64,000 nt of DNA. Origin: Auriscalpium vulgare (taxonomy: Eukaryota; Basidiomycota; Agaricomycetes; Russulales; Auriscalpiaceae). Positions 11,500 to 24,300 of the stretch are shown piece by piece. How positions within the stretch are numbered: the stretch's first letter is position 1; every line of letters begins with the position of its first letter. The notes under the pieces are model-generated. The model was not told where the DNA came from and searched no databases. It was given only the letters and a program-made list of their open reading frames with translations. The stretch is from positions 310,001 to 374,000 of the forward strand of contig JAHBBC010000001.1 of the NCBI GenBank assembly GCA_019915015.1. Reading direction: 5' to 3'. Position numbers and translations under genes: made by a program.

Positions 11500-13733
11500 G
11501 ACTCCGGATTCCTCGCGACGTAGGGCGCATTCTTTCGCAAGTGAGTTATACTTATATGACGCATGGTTGGAGAAGTTGTCGATGCGGGAAAGGCGAGGCA
11601 GCAGCGCCTCTCGCCAGTAAGCCTCCTCGCTGTCGAAAGGTCAGATGTGCTCCGATCTGGAAGACAAACAGGCTACGTACCTCATCCCATCGCCTTCAAG
11701 TATAGTTTGTCTCTCACAAGGCTCCATCCAGCTGGTTTCCTGAGTTGAAGACACTTAGTATATGGTGGCGACAAAAGAGCTGTGTAAGTGTACCTGACTC
11801 CAATAGCTCTGGAAATTTCGCAGCAGAGACTGACTTGCAGGTAGATCGGTATTCACGTGGTGGGCGTGTAGATGGATGGAAGCAAACTACGACGCCAGTA
11901 TTCTTGAAGCTATGTGAAGGCTATGTGGCTGATCGGATTAGCTCTGTCGCGGTGTCGAGCACAGCTCCGGCCCGATAACTTACCTCAGTTGCGCTTGCCG
12001 GCGGCGTGCCGAGCGCCGAAACCTCTCTCTTACAGTCGCCTGCTTCCGAGTCATCCTCAACTACACTATGTTCTCTCAAGCTCTGCGCCCGCAGAACCGA
12101 GGAGCAGACCCAAGGTGCGCCGATCGATTGACGTCCAGCGTCGGCTTCTGCTGAAAATGGCTCGTCTGGTCCTAGGCAATAACTCCCAAACACCTCCCTG
12201 CTTAACTTCCATCCCCAACGATCTCGCGCGAGCTACGAGAGTCCACGCGCCACTCAGGACCTATCAAAGTGCAAAGGGAAGCATACCGTGCGTCGAGGCC
12301 CTCAGCTTCAGCCGTCTTTTCTCTGAATACGAAGATCGCTTTCATAGGCGGAAAGGTGGGGCTGCTTCGCGGCATGCTGAACTACGCTCTGAGGCAGCAC
12401 GGCTTCTTTCTTTCTGTCCTCGAGCGCCGTATCGATTAATGACACGGCGCTATGCGCACATCCATGGAGAGAAAGAGCGACGCCTAGCGGTCTAGTGGAG
12501 TGGTAGTTCGTGCGGGTGTGCCAGCGTATCCAGGTGTGTCACCCGCCTTCTTTCATTCCAACGATCCTACTTATCCCTTGTTCTCCCTGGGTTTTGTCAT
12601 TCTACCGCGCGATGTACAGCAAGCGTCTCTTTCTAACCACATGCTGCGCGTCTGGCTACATCAGTTCTCCATGGATTCACATAGGCCCGTATCCCCACCG
12701 TGCGCGCATATTCAGGACGCCGGCTAATGCTTACAATCACTCGCTGCTGGATATATTTAACAGCCCGCCTTATCGTAAGTCCTCATTTGCGCTCAAGTGT
12801 AAGTCCCGCTTTGGGCTCGTCAATCCCTGCTGTTCCCTGCTCGCCAGGTTCATTCTCTCAACAGTATCCTCTAATCATCAGGTCGCAGTACGCTTCAAAC
12901 ACCCGGCCGTACAACTTCCGCTTCTGCGCCAGGCGTGTATGCGCCGCGTCGAAGACCGGGATAGGGCCGAAACAGGCCACGCGAGAAGTTGGCTCAAGGC
13001 ATCTCGGGCTTCGTCCTCGCACGTAGTCCATACTCTTTGAATTTCAGTCAGCGGCGGCGCCTTTGCAGTCATCGTATAGATCTTGTGACCTCTGCAGTTT
13101 TCTGTTAGTACCTAGGCCTGGCCTTCTGAGCTTGACGCATAGCTGAGGTGACTACCGGCCACCGATGTCACAGCTGCCTCAAAACCGCTTGCGGCGTCCA
13201 TACAGTAGTCATGGTCCGCCCTTGACGCGACTCTCAAGGTCTGTCCTAGTATGGTTAGCTTGGCTCCTCCATTGTGCCATCGCTCATTTGAATCAACTCT
13301 CTCATAGGCTTGGTGTTGCACTTGAAGGCTCCTCCTCCGCTGAACCGACATCGTGCTCCTCGAGTGCACCGCTACGTCTCCTCGAGTTCACCGCTACGCC
13401 TCCTCGCCGTGCTTTACCCGGGACCGTCACACAAACCTATGGCGCCTCCGCGCAAGAATCGAGAAGCTTCCTGAACATTTTCGTTGGCGTTTCGGATCAC
13501 AGGCGATACACGACCAACTTGCTGCCGCGTTAACGGTAGGAGGCGCCCCTGTACGGTAATCTCACTTTCCATTCTCGTTGATGAAACATCATTTTGCGGC
13601 AATGGAGCACGAGGACACTGTGCGGCGTCGCGCGAATCCTGGGCGAGAGTAGCGCCCGCCCTCGAGTTCTTAATACCTAGGTAAGATCGTCGCTATCCAC
13701 GCCGCACGTCCTCGCCTCTTACAGAACTAGCAC
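11500..13733. other. Intergenic region with diverged duplicated sequence
   Basis: No gene could be supported. About 11900-13070 is a diverged direct copy of about 17700-18680: both contain the phrase GACGT(C)CAGCGTCG followed by CTTCTGCTGAAAATGGCTCG, then a similar TTTCATTC-CGAT-CTTATCCCTTGTTCT stretch about 400 bp later. Some short coding-like traces occur but all are broken. Confidence 0.5.
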
Positions 13734-15109
13734 ATGGCTCTCCTTCCAGTTCAGGTTTTCGCACTCGCATTGCTCACCGACGTATATCTATACGGTGAGC
13801 TCTGCTTTTCTGACAACCATTCGCTATTTGACTTGCAGTGGCAGGCATATATTCGCTTCTATGCGCCTTTACTCTGCTCATACTTTTGTGCGTACTGCCT
13901 CTGGCTCCCTCGTCCATGTGCCGCCATTGACTTCCCTTGGCATGTTTCAGTCGGAAGATCAAGGAGAATGTTACAAACAAATGTCTGGTTGGCGCGACGC
14001 TTGTCATGTACTCGGTGTCGACTGCCAGCGTGGTCCTCCACGCTATGGACTACATTCAATTCCTGGCCCTCGATCGCGTCCAAAACCCGTTTCTGAATTC
14101 TGAAAAGGCTTACGCAGCGGCAACAGTTCTTGATGACCTTTCTTATTCGATCCCGACCGTCCATGTGAGCATGCACGCGAATATATTCAGGCATTTCTGA
14201 TCAAACCAACACGCAGTTCATCTTCGGTGACGCCATCGTTGTCTGGCGCCTGTGGGTCATCTGGATGCATAGCTGGCGCATCACCATCGTCCCTTTCTTC
14301 CTCCTCTTCTGCACATTCGCCGTCGTTGTAGCGCAGATCGTCACAACGGTTCTGTCTCTTGGCAACACACGAGGCGTCAGCGCCGATCCCGGCAACCCGT
14401 GGCACTATATGCCCGTCAAGCTATATTTCGCGAGCCTCGTACTCACGCTGTGCACAAACGGCGTCGTCACCTGCCTAATCGCGTACCGCGCATGGTGAGA
14501 ACGAGTTCAACCACCTGCTCGGACGAACAGCGTACTGATGCTAAAATGGTGTCAGGATCCACCATCGCTCCTCGCAAGCGGTGCACATGAGAATTGGACG
14601 GGATGGGGTTCTGGCGGTCCTTCTATTGCTCGTCGAGTCCGGCGCGCTGTATTGCGCGATTTGGGTATGTTCCCCCTCGGCTTTCTGGTCGCCATCTGAT
14701 CTTTTGACTTATGCGCAGTTAGCGCTCATAATTCTGTGGCCGTTCTCCGCCTCCCACCCGCAGCTGACCTACCGGTTTACAGACCTGATCCCGCAGCTCA
14801 CGGTCTGTCCGCCTATCGGAGTTGTCTGCCATATATTTGACGGTTCGTTTGTTGTAGGGCATGTATCCCACTGTGATCATCGTCATATGTGCATTGCGAC
14901 GGTCGTATGCCGACACCGTCTTGTCGGCTTCTGAAGATATACCCTCGATCATATTCACGCCGAATGGCCACGCTCCTGCAACACGGACGACACGACTGCC
15001 TCATTACCTTTCAAGGGAGAGGACCATAGAGCTGGGAGCGTCCCACGATGGATGTAGTTCAAGGTCGTCTCTGCGTGCCTCTGTGGAGGATGCGGCAAAG
15101 ACTGTGTAA
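13734..15109 (+). CDS. Seven-helix membrane protein family, copy 3 (complete)
   Basis: Seven exons: 13734-13794, 13845-13887, 13951-14164, 14217-14494, 14556-14664, 14719-14802, 14858-15109, giving 346 aa. Exon lengths 61, 43, 109 and 84 are identical to copy 2, and all phases agree. Landmarks: LYGIYSLLCAFTLLIL (helix 1), NKCLVGATLVMYSVSTASVVLH, FGDAIVVWRLWVIW from residue 107, LLLLVESGALYCAIW, and GMYPTVIIVICALRRSYADT from residue 264. The first intron could also end four to five bases earlier at a second AG, but the chosen acceptor restores the LYGIY motif. The protein is predicted to span the membrane seven times; its ligand or function is unknown. Coding appears intact, so at least two copies of the array may be expressed. 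Confidence 0.85.
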
Positions 15110-15665
15110 CTCAACCATTCTCATAGCTATGATCGCATTTCGTGGTCTAAAATTCAATCGGCCAGAGTTGCTCGAGCAGCCGGTGTCTCCAATGCCACGT
15201 CAAACTCACAGAGAAGGTAAAATCTCGCTCACTTCTCGCTAACGGTCTTTCCTACTGCTGTCTGAAACACCATTCCCGGATAGTGCTGGTCGAAGCGGAT
15301 GGCTGGAGTATTTCGTCACGCTGGGCTGCGCGATACGTCCTCAAACGAGACTGCCCTGTGGCTTATCGTAGCATGGGCGCTGCGAGGAAACGTATTGATA
15401 CGCCATGGCTGTAGCAGGTGTGGCGCATGTGCCTGTGTGCAGAGTTCTTTAACGTCGAAGAGGCTGCTTTCGGTGGGCCACATGTCATATTCGTAATACG
15501 AAGTTCTACTGCGCAGTGCTCACGCGATTCCACAGTAGACGCGTTTGTTGCTTCTTCGTCAATCGATCGGCCGCGTCACACCCACCTTGGCTGTCGAAGC
15601 CGCTGCTTCGCTTCTCCGCAGCGCGCACGCAGTCGATATTGATCAGCTGACCATTCATCTATGCC

Positions 15666-15671
15666 TATATA
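15666..15671 (+). promoter_or_regulatory. TATA box of the gene at 15711
   Basis: TATATA lies 40-45 bp upstream of the ATG at 15711, a compact promoter spacing seen in basidiomycete genes. Confidence 0.45.
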
Positions 15672-15710
15672 GCTGGCGACTTAGCCTCGACAATATCCCG
15701 CCACACCAGC

Positions 15711-16249
15711 ATGTCAACTCCCGCTCCCTTGCCCGTCTCTCCCCCACAACCGCAGTTATGGTGGAAACTCATGCTATTAACATCTTCGAGCAACGGATTA
15801 TTGATCAACCGAGTTGTTTTGGATGTCAGCTCCAGCACGGATTGGGCTGCGCTATCTGAAACAGTGTCCGACCTCATCCAAGTCGACGAATGCACGGTAG
15901 CATTCTACAAAGGAATGCGAATTGGGGATGCAGGGTCGTGGGCTGCGCTGAACGCAGAGCTGCGGCGCGCGCATGAGCTTGCTGCCTCACCAGTTCCTGT
16001 GGCACTTGGTGAGTCGTAGGCCAAGCAGCTTCGGTTGAAATAGTCCCCTGACGACTGCAATCTATCCAAGGAAAACTGTCGGCTATCTGCAGTCGGACAG
16101 ACGCGTTTTTTCAGCAACTCTCTCTCCGTACGTCTAGTCCTGCCGTGCGCCTCCCCCTTCCCGCTGAATACGCATGCAGTGCCCAAGCGCGCCGATTACT
16201 AGACGTGGAAGTAAAAGCGGATATGCGGATCGGCAGTGTTGTTTTGTAG
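15711..16249 (+). CDS. Hypothetical protein, 158 aa, two exons
   Basis: Exons 15711-16008 and 16071-16249 are joined by a 62-bp intron (GTGAGT ... CAAG, with CTGAC inside) to give 158 aa. The N-terminus is proline-rich (TPAPLPVSPPQPQ), followed by a mixed segment with LLTSSSNGLLINRVVLDVSSSTDW and an acidic-alanine helix (SETVSDLIQVDECTVAFYKG). I do not recognise the family. Support is the in-frame splice, a TATA box close upstream and codon-like composition on both sides of the intron. It follows the third membrane protein gene by about 600 bp and has the same direction. No signal peptide is evident. Confidence 0.5.
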
Positions 16250-16799
16250 ATTGTGCTAGGTACATACCTCCTCTGCATATTTCTACTTCTTTCGGGTCAT
16301 CTTAGGCTCTGTATATGCATCTCTGCATTCTTCCATTCCACTTCCGTAACTTCCCTACCAAGCGCCCAGAGATGACCAGTACTATCCCGCGTCGTGAATC
16401 TAACCAATGGAGAGCCGTTCCGAACGGCTCAGCAGGAGTCCTGCTACCAGCTCGACATTGAAAGACACCGGAGACCTTTCTCCTTCATCTAACCCTCGAT
16501 CCTCTCGAGCTCCTGACGCTTCATCCTTCAATGGCACGCTCCTTACTGCCAGATCCGTGCGGAGAAGTCATGCCCATCCGCCTGCACAACTGTGCCACAC
16601 GCGCTCGCTGTCGCGCAGCCTCACCCTTGCTTGCGGAAAGCCTTGATTAACTTCTTCTCGGCTCTACATATTAGAACAGATGATGCGTATGTACACAGTA
16701 AAAACACGCATTAAGTCAGATTAAATATGAGCTGTACAAAGAGCGACGCACTCGGGATTTTAGACGATACCGCTCCGATTTCGTCATGTTGCAGGCAAC

Positions 16800-17170
16800 G
16801 CAAAGGGAGGCCAGGATGGTGGAGGGCGAGCGTGTGCGCGCATGATTGTGAGTGTAAAGAGAGAGATATATGGGGCACAAATTAGGAGCAGAGGCGCGCT
16901 TTATGTCAGGGAACGATTTTGGGCATGTGCATGAGGATCGGAGGTCGGTCGGAGGCAAAGTGATGGCAACGCGCGCGATAGCAACACGTGCTGTGCGCCC
17001 TTATGCGGCCGCGCTGCCCTCGTCACCTCTTCCTTCCCGCCGTCACCATCACTCGCGGCCGCCCCGTCTTCCATTCCCCGCCTTCCCGCGATACATCCAA
17101 CGCGCGACGTATCGCCCACGGATGCTTGAGGCTGCGGTGGGAGATGGAGAGGCCGAGCTGAAGCGCTGAC
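16800..17170 (+). repeat. Dispersed promoter-like repeat (P unit)
   Basis: Shows the GAGGCCAGGATGGTGGAGGG block, a TATA-like region, GCGCGCTTTATGTCAGGG, ACACGTGCTGTGCGCCC and the same downstream phrase (CCCGCCGTCACCATCACTCG) as the units near 2060 and 19640. Confidence 0.55.
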
Positions 17171-19409
17171 TCGGACGCGTCGTGCCGATGGTGCGCCTCT
17201 TCGAGCCAAACCAGACTAACAACTGACAGGAGACGCCTCCTGCTAGCACGCAGAAATTCATCGCTTTATCATCTGTAAAGCGCGGGATGCACAGTGGTTT
17301 GTCGACAAGACCGTGCGCGGGCGACGTCCGGCGCCGGCCGGGCGCCGACTTCAGCGCCTCAATAACTTCCTTCTAGACGCCTGCTGCATCCTCAACGTCG
17401 TCAACTTTGATCTCTCGAGCTCAAGGCCTGAAGAAACTCAGCAGCAGACTTCAGGTCCGTCGATCGACTGACGTCTAGCATCGACTTCTAGTGAAGATGG
17501 CTCGTCTCGTCCATAGCCAAACAAGCTTGCGAGCACCAACAGGTATTTGTGCGTCCCAGTACGCGCGCGAATCTGTAGTTGGAGGCGGGTGCGTCGAAGC
17601 ATAGACATGGTGGTTTGTTGACAAGGCCGTGTAGTACTGTGCGCCGACTTCAGGCCGCGCTGAAAAACTCTGCTCATTCCTTCCACCAACTCGAGACCTC
17701 TGCTTCATCCTCGAATTGACTTCCTCAACGTTACAGGAGTGTAGAGACTGAGCAGCGGACTTCAGGTGCATCGATTGACCGACATTCAGCGTCGACTTCC
17801 GCTGAAAATTGCTCGTCTTAGTCTAGGCCGATGCAACCTAGCTTCCAAGCGCGTAGATTTATCCCCGGTGATCGAACGAGCAACAGCAGTCATCTCAGTT
17901 AATTGCTCCGGACCTGTGGAAGATGAGGCTTGAGGCTAGAGAAGACTCCGGTGCGTCGACGCTTCTATCAGCTCCCGTCCTTTCTCAGAAACTGAGAATT
18001 GCTTTCATAAGCGACACGCTGGTGCAGACGGGAGCGTCTTGGCGGCAGCGTCGCACTCGAGTCGACCCTTTACCCGAGGCTCGCAACTCTAGTCGTGAAT
18101 TCCGGATTGCCGAACATCCCGCTCTACTCGTATCCCTGCCGAGAAAATATGACGCACAGAGGTCTCTTTTGACAGCTCGTGTTGGTGCGCAGGCGTATCC
18201 CTGTGCGTCGCACGCTTCCTTTCATTCTTTCGATTCTAACTTTCCCTTGTTCTTAGGGTTTCGTCCTACGATCTCGACTTACCACACCCCCTTGGTTACA
18301 CCCCACGTTTTTCGACATCGAGTCGCTAACCCCCAGTGTCCCGGCCGCGCTGCCTCTTCCACGGTACGCGTAATCCAGAACACAGAGCCTATGGATACAG
18401 AAGTAAGCTCGCTTGCTCGCTCGCTGATGGTTAGCCCGCGGATGTCTCCACGGGAGCCTGCGCTCAAGTCCCGCTCGGCGATCACAATCTCCGCTGTTTC
18501 CTGCCCGCAAGGTCGATTATCTCAGCCGTAGCCCCTCGCTCACCAGTTCGCATATGGCCGGACGGCTTCCGCTCCGCACCGGGCGTGCTACTCTGCGTCT
18601 AGACTTTCAGTCTTGGTGGAGGTGCGCGTACTTTTCAAGCCATACATACATTCGCAGTCAGCGGCAGCGCTCAGGCTTTCCAGGTCTCGTCTTTTGAGGC
18701 CGCCGTTTGCGTGCTTTTTTGAGCGGATTGCTGCGCATTGTGTAGCTAGCGGCGTCACGATGTACTGTCTAGCAGCGTCTTGACGAATATATGCGCTGTT
18801 TTCATCCTCCCAAAGGGTGCCCGCGGCCGTCTGAGAACGATGGCCGCATACACGTTGATTGACAAGCTGCTACACTACACACATGAAGATTCAAGAATAC
18901 ATCATCGGATCCACTCCCATGTTCAGGGAGTGGAATGCCAAGTGCTGTCCTCTCCACCTGGGAAGACTGTCAAGCATAAACTCCGCACAGAGAGACACAA
19001 TACACGTACCTCCTGTCTACGCACGCCAGTTCTACACCACATCAGTGCACTGGTGTCAAGACGCTACGACAGAACTTTCAGCCAAGTGAGAGCCGAGCGC
19101 ATCGTGTCACATACCGGGGGAGTCTTGGGAAACTTGAGAAAGGTCCTCACTGGCAGCTGTCGCGCAGGGGATGGCCTCCCGAGCGCAACAGCCCGACGCA
19201 CAACGCGCGGTGGCGATTGACAGAAGGAGCTGCTCCTCAGTTAGCACATAATCCTCGTACTCATCGACCAGCACTGGAGTGAGCTTACCGTGACCGCAGC
19301 TGCCAATCAGTGCCTCCAAACGACAAGGCTGCGCAGAATTAGTTGGTGAGCAAAAGTTAACTAGACGAGAACACCGTGACTGCGCACAAGTCTCGCATCA
19401 TAGGTGACG

Positions 19410-19790
19410 AGGGGCGGAAAAGGCCATGATGAGCAGGGTGCGGGGCGTGGGCGAGGACATGGACATGGAGGTGGGAGGAAGGAGCGCTATGCGTGCATTG
19501 GCAGAGGGAGAGGGTATTTATACGCCGCGGCGTGTTTGGCGCGAGGAGGGAGGCAAACAAACGCGTCGTCGTGATTGCCTCACGTGCTGTGCGCCTTTCT
19601 CGCGCTGCCATCGCCAGCGATGCGCTCGGCCACCTCTTCCTCCTCGCCGTCAACATCACCCGCGGATGCATCGTCTGCCCGTCCTCGCGGTGAACGCAAC
19701 ACGCACCGCGCATCGCATACGGATGCCTATGGCAGTTTTCCCAGAGGAGGCTTGGGTGGGAGAAGGAGAGGCTGAGCTGAAGCGCTGACG
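19410..19790 (+). repeat. Dispersed promoter-like repeat (P unit)
   Basis: Shows AAAAGGCCATGATGAGCAGG, TATTTATACGCCGCGG, GTGTTTGGCGCGAGGAGG, TCACGTGCTGTGCGCC and an ATG at about 19620 starting a short serine-rich frame that ends at a possible intron donor near 19691. The first 70 codon positions are shared with the unit at 1840, which has lost one base near the ATG. This is the best evidence that the units are copied promoters plus first exons. Confidence 0.55.
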
Positions 19791-19998
19791 CGTCGTGCCC
19801 CTCGTCGCGCCAACCAGCCTCCTGACTATGACTGATACACGACGCCTCACACATAGCGACATTATAGAGTCCCATACGAGTCCCGCAGCCCCTTGCTCCG
19901 GGTCATTCTTCGTCACTCACAGGCCACTTCTCAGGCCAGTCTTCGACCTCCTCGCCGCCTGTTGATCAAGCGCCAAAGGACGGGATGCGGACGCGTGG

Positions 19999-20033
19999 GG
20001 AAAATGTAAACATACGCAAACATGCGTCGGAGG
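19999..20033 (+). promoter_or_regulatory. Conserved upstream block of the HNH_2-like genes
   Basis: The block GTAAACA(T/C)(A/G)CGCAAACAT followed by GTCGG is kept 40-70 bp upstream of the ATG in the gene at 20071 and, on the other strand, in the copies at 48.9 and 51.6 kb and the fragment at 47.4 kb (partly). GTAAACA is the core forkhead-type binding sequence; use by such a factor is inferred. Confidence 0.45.
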
Positions 20034-20070
20034 TCTCCTCCGCACGCGCACAGACTTCACCAAGACCATC

Positions 20071-21360
20071 ATGACATTGACAATCACATCCAACCTGGAC
20101 GACTTTATCGTGCCCTTGCCACCCTCTGCCCTCCCGCGCGTGCCCGCCCTCTTCGACGGCATCGCCGTCACAGAGCCCCGCCAGCATGCCTACGACCGCG
20201 CGCGCGCGTTGGAGGTTTTAGGGGCGTGGCCCACTGCGACAGACGACTGGCGCCAGCCTACGTTCGCCCCTGAAGTCGGAGGGCGCGTTCTCGGGCGCTT
20301 TCTTTGCGAGGCACCAGGGGAAGAATGGGTTGACGTCGTGGCGGAGGAAATCAACAGCTGCGTGCGAGAGGACGACACCCAGACGCAGCGCTCTCTTGCG
20401 TCGCTCGCGTCGTTCTACGTCGACGTCGTGTTAAAAACATGTGAGTGCTCAACAGCTTTTGCGTCCTTGACTTATGTGTTCGTCTTGCAGTCATTAAATA
20501 CAGTGATGACACACGCCATCGCGAGGACGACGATGATTTTAAGGAAAAAAGCATGGACCCTTTTGTTATGGCCGAGAAATCAGTTGAGTCTCCTATGTGC
20601 TGACCGCTAAGACGTACCGCTGATACACCATAGGCTCTCATCCGCGACGACAACCGTTGCATCCTCACCAAGTACTTGGACTACAGCCAGCGGAGCAGAG
20701 GAACGGACCCCGGACCTCGGTGGACGCATACCCAGGCGTGCTATATCATACCGCATGTGATGACGACTGGAAATCACACGGCAGTGCGTCGCTAATGGTG
20801 TTATACTTGCGCTCGTTCTAATGACGTGTTCATATATTTCCAGCGGTCTATGGTCCGGGCGATCCTACAGCCGTCGGGAGGTCTTGACATGAAGCAGGTC
20901 AATGGACAACGCGTCAATGACTTGGAAAACATCCTGACGCTCGACGTGACGGCATATGGACACTTCACCTACTTATGCATGTGGTTCACTCCTGTCGAGG
21001 TGCGCCGTGCGAGACTAGTTGAAATCCTTTACTAACGTCTTTCAGGGTCGCTCTGACACATATCGTGTCGAAGGGATGTCAGTACACGCGCTCAGGAACT
21101 TGCTCCTGCGCGAGAACCCCGTAACGTTTACTTCAACAGACCCGCAGAAACGTCGCCTGCCTGATCCCCTGCTCCTCAGTCTCCATCGTGCCTGCGTCCG
21201 CGTCCTACACTTGTCCGGGGCAATGAGGCCTATTTCAGATGCACTGAGAGTGGAGGAACTCATGATGGAACTAACCAGCGTTCCCCAGGAATCATTGGTT
21301 TCCAGACATGACGACTCAGAGGACACGCCCGCCATACTTCCCGTAGCCATCTGTTCTTAA
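20071..21360 (+). CDS. HNH_2-like domain protein, copy A (intact reading frame)
   Basis: Five exons: 20071-20440, 20491-20582, 20634-20756, 20844-20999, 21046-21360, all GT-AG, giving 351 aa. Residues 1-123 form an alpha-helical N-terminal domain, 124-154 an acidic linker (EDDDDFKEK), and 155-247 an HNH_2-like region: RDDNRCILT, then QACYIIPH (residues 188-195), then NDLENILTLDVTAYGHF (220-236). This architecture is widespread in Agaricomycetes and resembles HNH nucleases. From memory of the family, the first motif normally reads A/C-H-I-I-P and the last has His near Y233; here both positions are Tyr (Y191, Y233), so catalysis is doubtful. The C-terminal 105 residues are specific to the family. 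Copies on the other strand lie at 47.5-51.5 kb. Confidence 0.75.
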
Positions 21361-24300
21361 GTTACATCATGTCACGTTTCTGCAGTCGTTGTTGATTGTG
21401 CATTAGTCTTGTCCGTGCAGAGATAGATTGTGTTCGTCAGCGACCAGTGCTCCTGATCTCGCAGGTATTTTCGCGTCTCGTCCCTCTAAGAAGCATAATA
21501 TACCTCTCTCATTGGTGTAGTACCAGTAAAATTGCGATCCGCCAGCTCTGCGTGACGTTGTGCCGACGACAGGCGCGGACACCACTAATGGAGCCGATCA
21601 GCGGGTGCCATGAGATACACAGGGATGAGGACGACACAGTTCTCAGCGAGCGTCCACGCCAGCGCTATCTGCGCGATGCTCTTATCTTACTTCTTCACGA
21701 GCTCTTCGACGCCATTATTTTCACACACATCAGCATGCCCTAGGAAACGAGGTGCCCCTGCGTCGCAATCCCTGTACTTCATAGCCCGGTTAATGCAGAC
21801 TCTCCAGCTACACGTCATGTCTTGGCCTCGCTCACGCCACTCGCGGACTGCGCACCTCCTCGCGCCTCAGATCTCTGACATTGACCTAATCCGTGCTCGG
21901 CGGCACCCGCAGAGAAACAGCACGCGTGATCATAAATGAAGGACAACACAAAGGAGCGAATATGCATATAAGGAAGGCCCGCGCACAGCGCAGCCTCACC
22001 GCCCCGGAGGTGCCAATTCCCTCTTCGCGGTGCGTTCCAAGGCGGTTGTCATATGGCAATCGCAGTGCCGGCGCGCAGGCGCGCTAACGAGGTACGTATG
22101 TCAGTATGAGTTCCTCTGGCCGAGCATCGCTGACGACGTACGGATAGCGCTTGAACGCGTTGGTTGCCCGGTCTTGCCCGCCACGGCGGCCCCTTCGACG
22201 CGCGGGGATTTGCAACCTACGGTGAGCCCCAATTCCATATGCGCACAACGACGGGTGGATAATCACGATAGTCTGTAGCTCATGAATAGGGGCAGATCTT
22301 CTGAGTTGGCGAAGGCATCGGTGCCTGCTGCAGTGGTCACTGCAGTTGGCACGGCAGGTGCTCCGGTGCTGCCTTTGACGAGCGGGAAGAACGGGCTGAT
22401 TTTTTGAGCGTTTGGCGAGTCTACTTTATAGCATTTTGGTGTGTTTGTTGTATGGGCGGGCTGTGATGCGTAAAAGGGTGTGAGTGTGGACGAAAGCTAG
22501 CCGCGCGGCACAATCCGCGAAAGTCCGCGTCGCTTTCAGCGCTTCCAGCTTCGTCGCCATCCGACTCGATCGTCCTCCATCCCGCTTTCAACGTTATCCA
22601 TCTTCACGATCTTGTCGTCTGCCACGGCTGCGTCGGCCGTCGTGCTCTCCATCTTCCCCCACAGACCATTGCATGCTGGACCAGAGAACAGTACGTGTTT
22701 TCGGATGGTGGCAACAAACCTCGCAGACGGTGCGCCCATCTTCGTCTATCCCTTCGTTTCACCATCTTACGGCGCACGCAAAAAGGCTACGGTACGTAGA
22801 CCGCCCATGCGGCAGAACAAACTCCAGTGCGCCGTGGAAACCGCGTTGCAGTCGCACGCGTCCGTCACCTTCCCATGCTCTCATTCGCTGGTGAATATCA
22901 CTGGCGCCTCTGGTCCTCTCGTTCTCACCCTCTCTGTCATGAACAGCATCTGTGGCAGCGCAGGTCCTATTCCATGCAAGTCAACATCGTCGAATGACCG
23001 TTTGACGGACGCTGTGATGCCATCGCGGCCAATCCGGAGAGGCTGCAGGCGAGTCCGATTCGGACGCTGAGGCGAGGTTCTGGTGAGGCATAGTGTTAAG
23101 CGCCCCGACTACTCGAACTAGATCGTCGACTGACGCTGCAGCAGGCCTTTACCAAATTCCTCTCAGCGCTATCCCAATAATCTCCACGATGCGAAGGCAA
23201 CGATTGCTGTGCACGCAATCTGGACTTCCCTTCTCTGGTATGTGTCTCTTCTCGTGCACACCTTTTGGATACTAAAATAGCATCCGCTCAGGTCCACGCA
23301 TTACACTCACACACCTCGTCCTCGGCATCGACATCCGGCCCCCTGCTCGCCGCATATACCCACTCCACTGGTGATAGGCAACCGCTACGCAGCCACAAAC
23401 CTGCGAAATCGTCGAGATCTGCGTGCGATCGCATACAACGGACGATTCTACACAGACGGTGCGTCCGCTTTTGTCTCATCCGCAGCAGTCGTTCATACAT
23501 CTCACGCCCACGACCGTCGTCTGTGCTTTCACCACGCTGCCTCGCTGCGTGCGTACGCCAGGAAAGCCGAACACCAAACTCGGCCGATGGTAGTTTGGAT
23601 TCCGGGCCTCGCAGACGTCCTCCGCCTCACGCTGATCGACAGTTGCATAGCATGGATTAGCGAGGATGACCTACATGCTTCGGCGGCGTGTCCTCAATCA
23701 ATCGTTCTGCCCTGCCCTCGAAACGGTAGAAGCTGTCGATTGCCCGTCGATTGCAACCAGACGTCGATCGGGAGTCGGGCTGGTATGTGACGACCGTGTG
23801 TCATTAACAGACCTGCAGGCGTAGGCTCGTGGGACCGCTGGAAGCAGAGCTGCGACTGCCGCTGCGGAGTGCTACCTCGCCGAGTGCGTGCATTTCATTT
23901 CAGAGCTTTCCTCTATCCTATATTTAAACAAGAATTCCTCAGGTGGTACCTGGTGATACCGTGACGGTATGGCCCGCGTATTGGACGTCAAAGCAGAACC
24001 TATTTCTCGGTCCCTTACTTCTCTGCGCGCCCATATCACGGACCAAACCAGCCGATACACTACGTCCTGTCTCTTCACTGCCGCCGTTGAACGTTCCGTG
24101 GTTCTCTTCTCAGCAGTTCTCCTGCCTTCCTACACGCGTCCAAAATCAGCCCAGCTTCCACACCTTGGCGCCGAAAATACCAGCATGTCGACGTCTTAAG
24201 AGCTTTGACTTTGACGAAGTTCTATCCTGCCGTTCCTCCCGCAAACTGGACCGCCCGCAATGTCGATGCCACAAGTCGAGCCACTACGGAAGACGCGCCT

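Larger units (their letters stand above)
16250..20070. other. Intergenic region with several repeat families
   Basis: Contains two P units (listed), a segment at 17700-18680 duplicated at 11900-13070, and a segment at 18830-19900 duplicated at 1390-2290. An approximately 80-bp phrase, built around TTCAGGT.C.TCGAT..ACTGACGTC.AGC.TCGACTTCT.., occurs at about 17440-17520 and again at 17750-17830, and in diverged form near 12105-12180. No complete gene was supported; a short ATG-started frame at 16407 has no supporting evidence. Confidence 0.5.
19999..21664 (+). repeat. Arm 1 of a 1.66-kb inverted segmental duplication
   Basis: This stretch, holding gene A plus about 40 bp of upstream and 300 bp of downstream sequence, matches 49951-51609 in reverse complement. 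The match covers all exons, introns and the 3' flank up to GCGAGCGTCCACGCCAGCGC. The two arms are about 28 kb apart. Confidence 0.75.

Noticed and set aside
22484..23790. Spliced gene from overlapping plus-strand frames
   Set aside because: No set of GT-AG junctions gave a continuous convincing protein, and no promoter or paralogue supports it.
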